Assembly (NCBI GenBank): GCA_965651255.1 | Contig: CBFGRU010000170.1 | Span: 1-6,855, forward strand | DNA: 6,855 bases | Direction: 5' to 3' | Origin: CBFGRU01 sp965651255 | GTDB taxonomy: Bacteria; Planctomycetota; Phycisphaerae; Phycisphaerales; SM1A02 | Shown here: positions 6,491 through 6,855 of the stretch, one piece after another | How the letters are laid out: each line of letters begins with the position of its first letter | Position numbering within the stretch: position 1 is the stretch's first letter | Notes under the pieces: generated by a model | Databases searched by the model: none | What the model was told of the DNA's origin: nothing | The model's input: only the letters and a program-made list of their open reading frames with translations | Position numbers and translations under genes: made by a program

Positions 6491-6855
6491 ATGGAACTGC
6501 GCATGAATCCCAAATGGTCGGAACTGCGAGCGGCTGCCCTGGACGGACCGCCGGTCATGCGCCGCGTGGCGAGGTTCTACTTCATTGGGATGATTCTGCC
6601 TCTTGCGGGAGCCATTGGCGTGATCTTTCTCCGGGAATGGCTTCATGTTCATGATGCCATCTGGGCGCGATTCGGACCTCTCATCCTCGGTGTACTGCCA
6701 CTCGCGGTGGTGACCCCCATCGCCTGGTGGAAAATGCGGCGCATTCGCCGGGCGTTTGATGAAGCGGAAGGACGAATCTGTACGTTCTGTGCCTACAACT
6801 TGACGGGACTGCCCGAGGGAGCCGCAACATGCCCCGAGTGCGGCCGGCGAGCCAG
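6491..6855 (+). CDS. Small membrane protein with C-terminal zinc ribbon (3'-truncated)
   Basis: The frame is open from the ATG at 6491 to the window end, giving 121 complete codons; an in-frame TGA at 6473-6475 limits the start. Two ATGs are possible: 6491 (preceded by GAGG at 6474-6477, a long 13-base gap) and 6503 (preceded by GGA seven bases upstream). Numbering from 6491, residues about 29-47 and 61-80 are hydrophobic and look like two membrane segments joined by a short polar loop. A basic stretch, KMRRIRR (81-87), follows and would keep the C terminus cytoplasmic. A zinc ribbon comes next with Cys97-x2-Cys100 and Cys114-x2-Cys117, the second pair as CPECG. The linker YNLTGLPE resembles the GYDLRGLPE pattern that recurs in uncharacterised planctomycete proteins. 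The function is unknown; no enzymatic motif is seen. The gene is probably monocistronic at its 5' side because a strong terminator precedes it. Confidence 0.78.
   Translation, partial: MELRMNPKWSELRAAALDGPPVMRRVARFYFIGMILPLAGAIGVIFLREWLHVHDAIWARFGPLILGVLPLAVVTPIAWWKMRRIRRAFDEAEGRICTFCAYNLTGLPEGAATCPECGRRA

Noticed and set aside
6371..6652. Minus-strand 93-codon frame across the start of the last gene
   Set aside because: It is antisense to the zinc-ribbon membrane protein, whose motifs are clear, and it has no features of its own.

Overview
The window suggests a chromosomal fragment of a moderately GC-rich Gram-negative-type bacterium, most likely a planctomycete (Planctomycetota, possibly the Phycisphaerae side). 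Three points support this. The RNA polymerase beta' subunit carries a large insertion inside the trigger loop, as in proteobacterial and PVC-type enzymes; Firmicutes and Actinobacteria lack it. The last gene encodes a small membrane protein ending in a zinc ribbon of the form CxxCxYNLTGLPE...CPECG, a pattern I associate strongly with planctomycete genomes. The middle gene is a large secreted subtilase with a C-terminal beta-rich domain of a style common in that group. The assignment comes from motif memory, not from a search.

Layout, all genes on the plus strand. Positions 1-3419 hold the 3' three quarters of rpoC, cut at its 5' end by the window edge. A strong intrinsic terminator (3454-3483 plus a T-rich run) closes the rpoC transcript. 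A 254-base gap follows (3484-3737), with several small dyads and a good Shine-Dalgarno site. Positions 3738-6050 encode a 770-residue exported S8 (subtilisin-like) peptidase with signal peptide, I9-like propeptide, complete Asp/His/Ser triad and a C-terminal beta domain. A second, near-perfect intrinsic terminator lies at 6108-6133. About 350 bases without a convincing gene come next (6141-6490). The window ends inside a gene starting at 6491 (or 6503), whose product has two membrane segments and a cytosolic-type zinc ribbon.

The three genes look like separate transcription units: each of the first two is followed by its own terminator, and nothing links them functionally. rpoC is core transcription machinery, the peptidase is an accessory exported enzyme, and the zinc-ribbon protein has no known role that I can name. 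The window shows no mobile element, CRISPR array, tRNA, rRNA or phage gene. I found no clear novel multi-gene system. The more interesting points are the unusual residues next to the catalytic triad of the peptidase, a lineage-type insertion near the beta' C terminus, a possibly structured leader upstream of the peptidase, and the membrane/zinc-ribbon protein.
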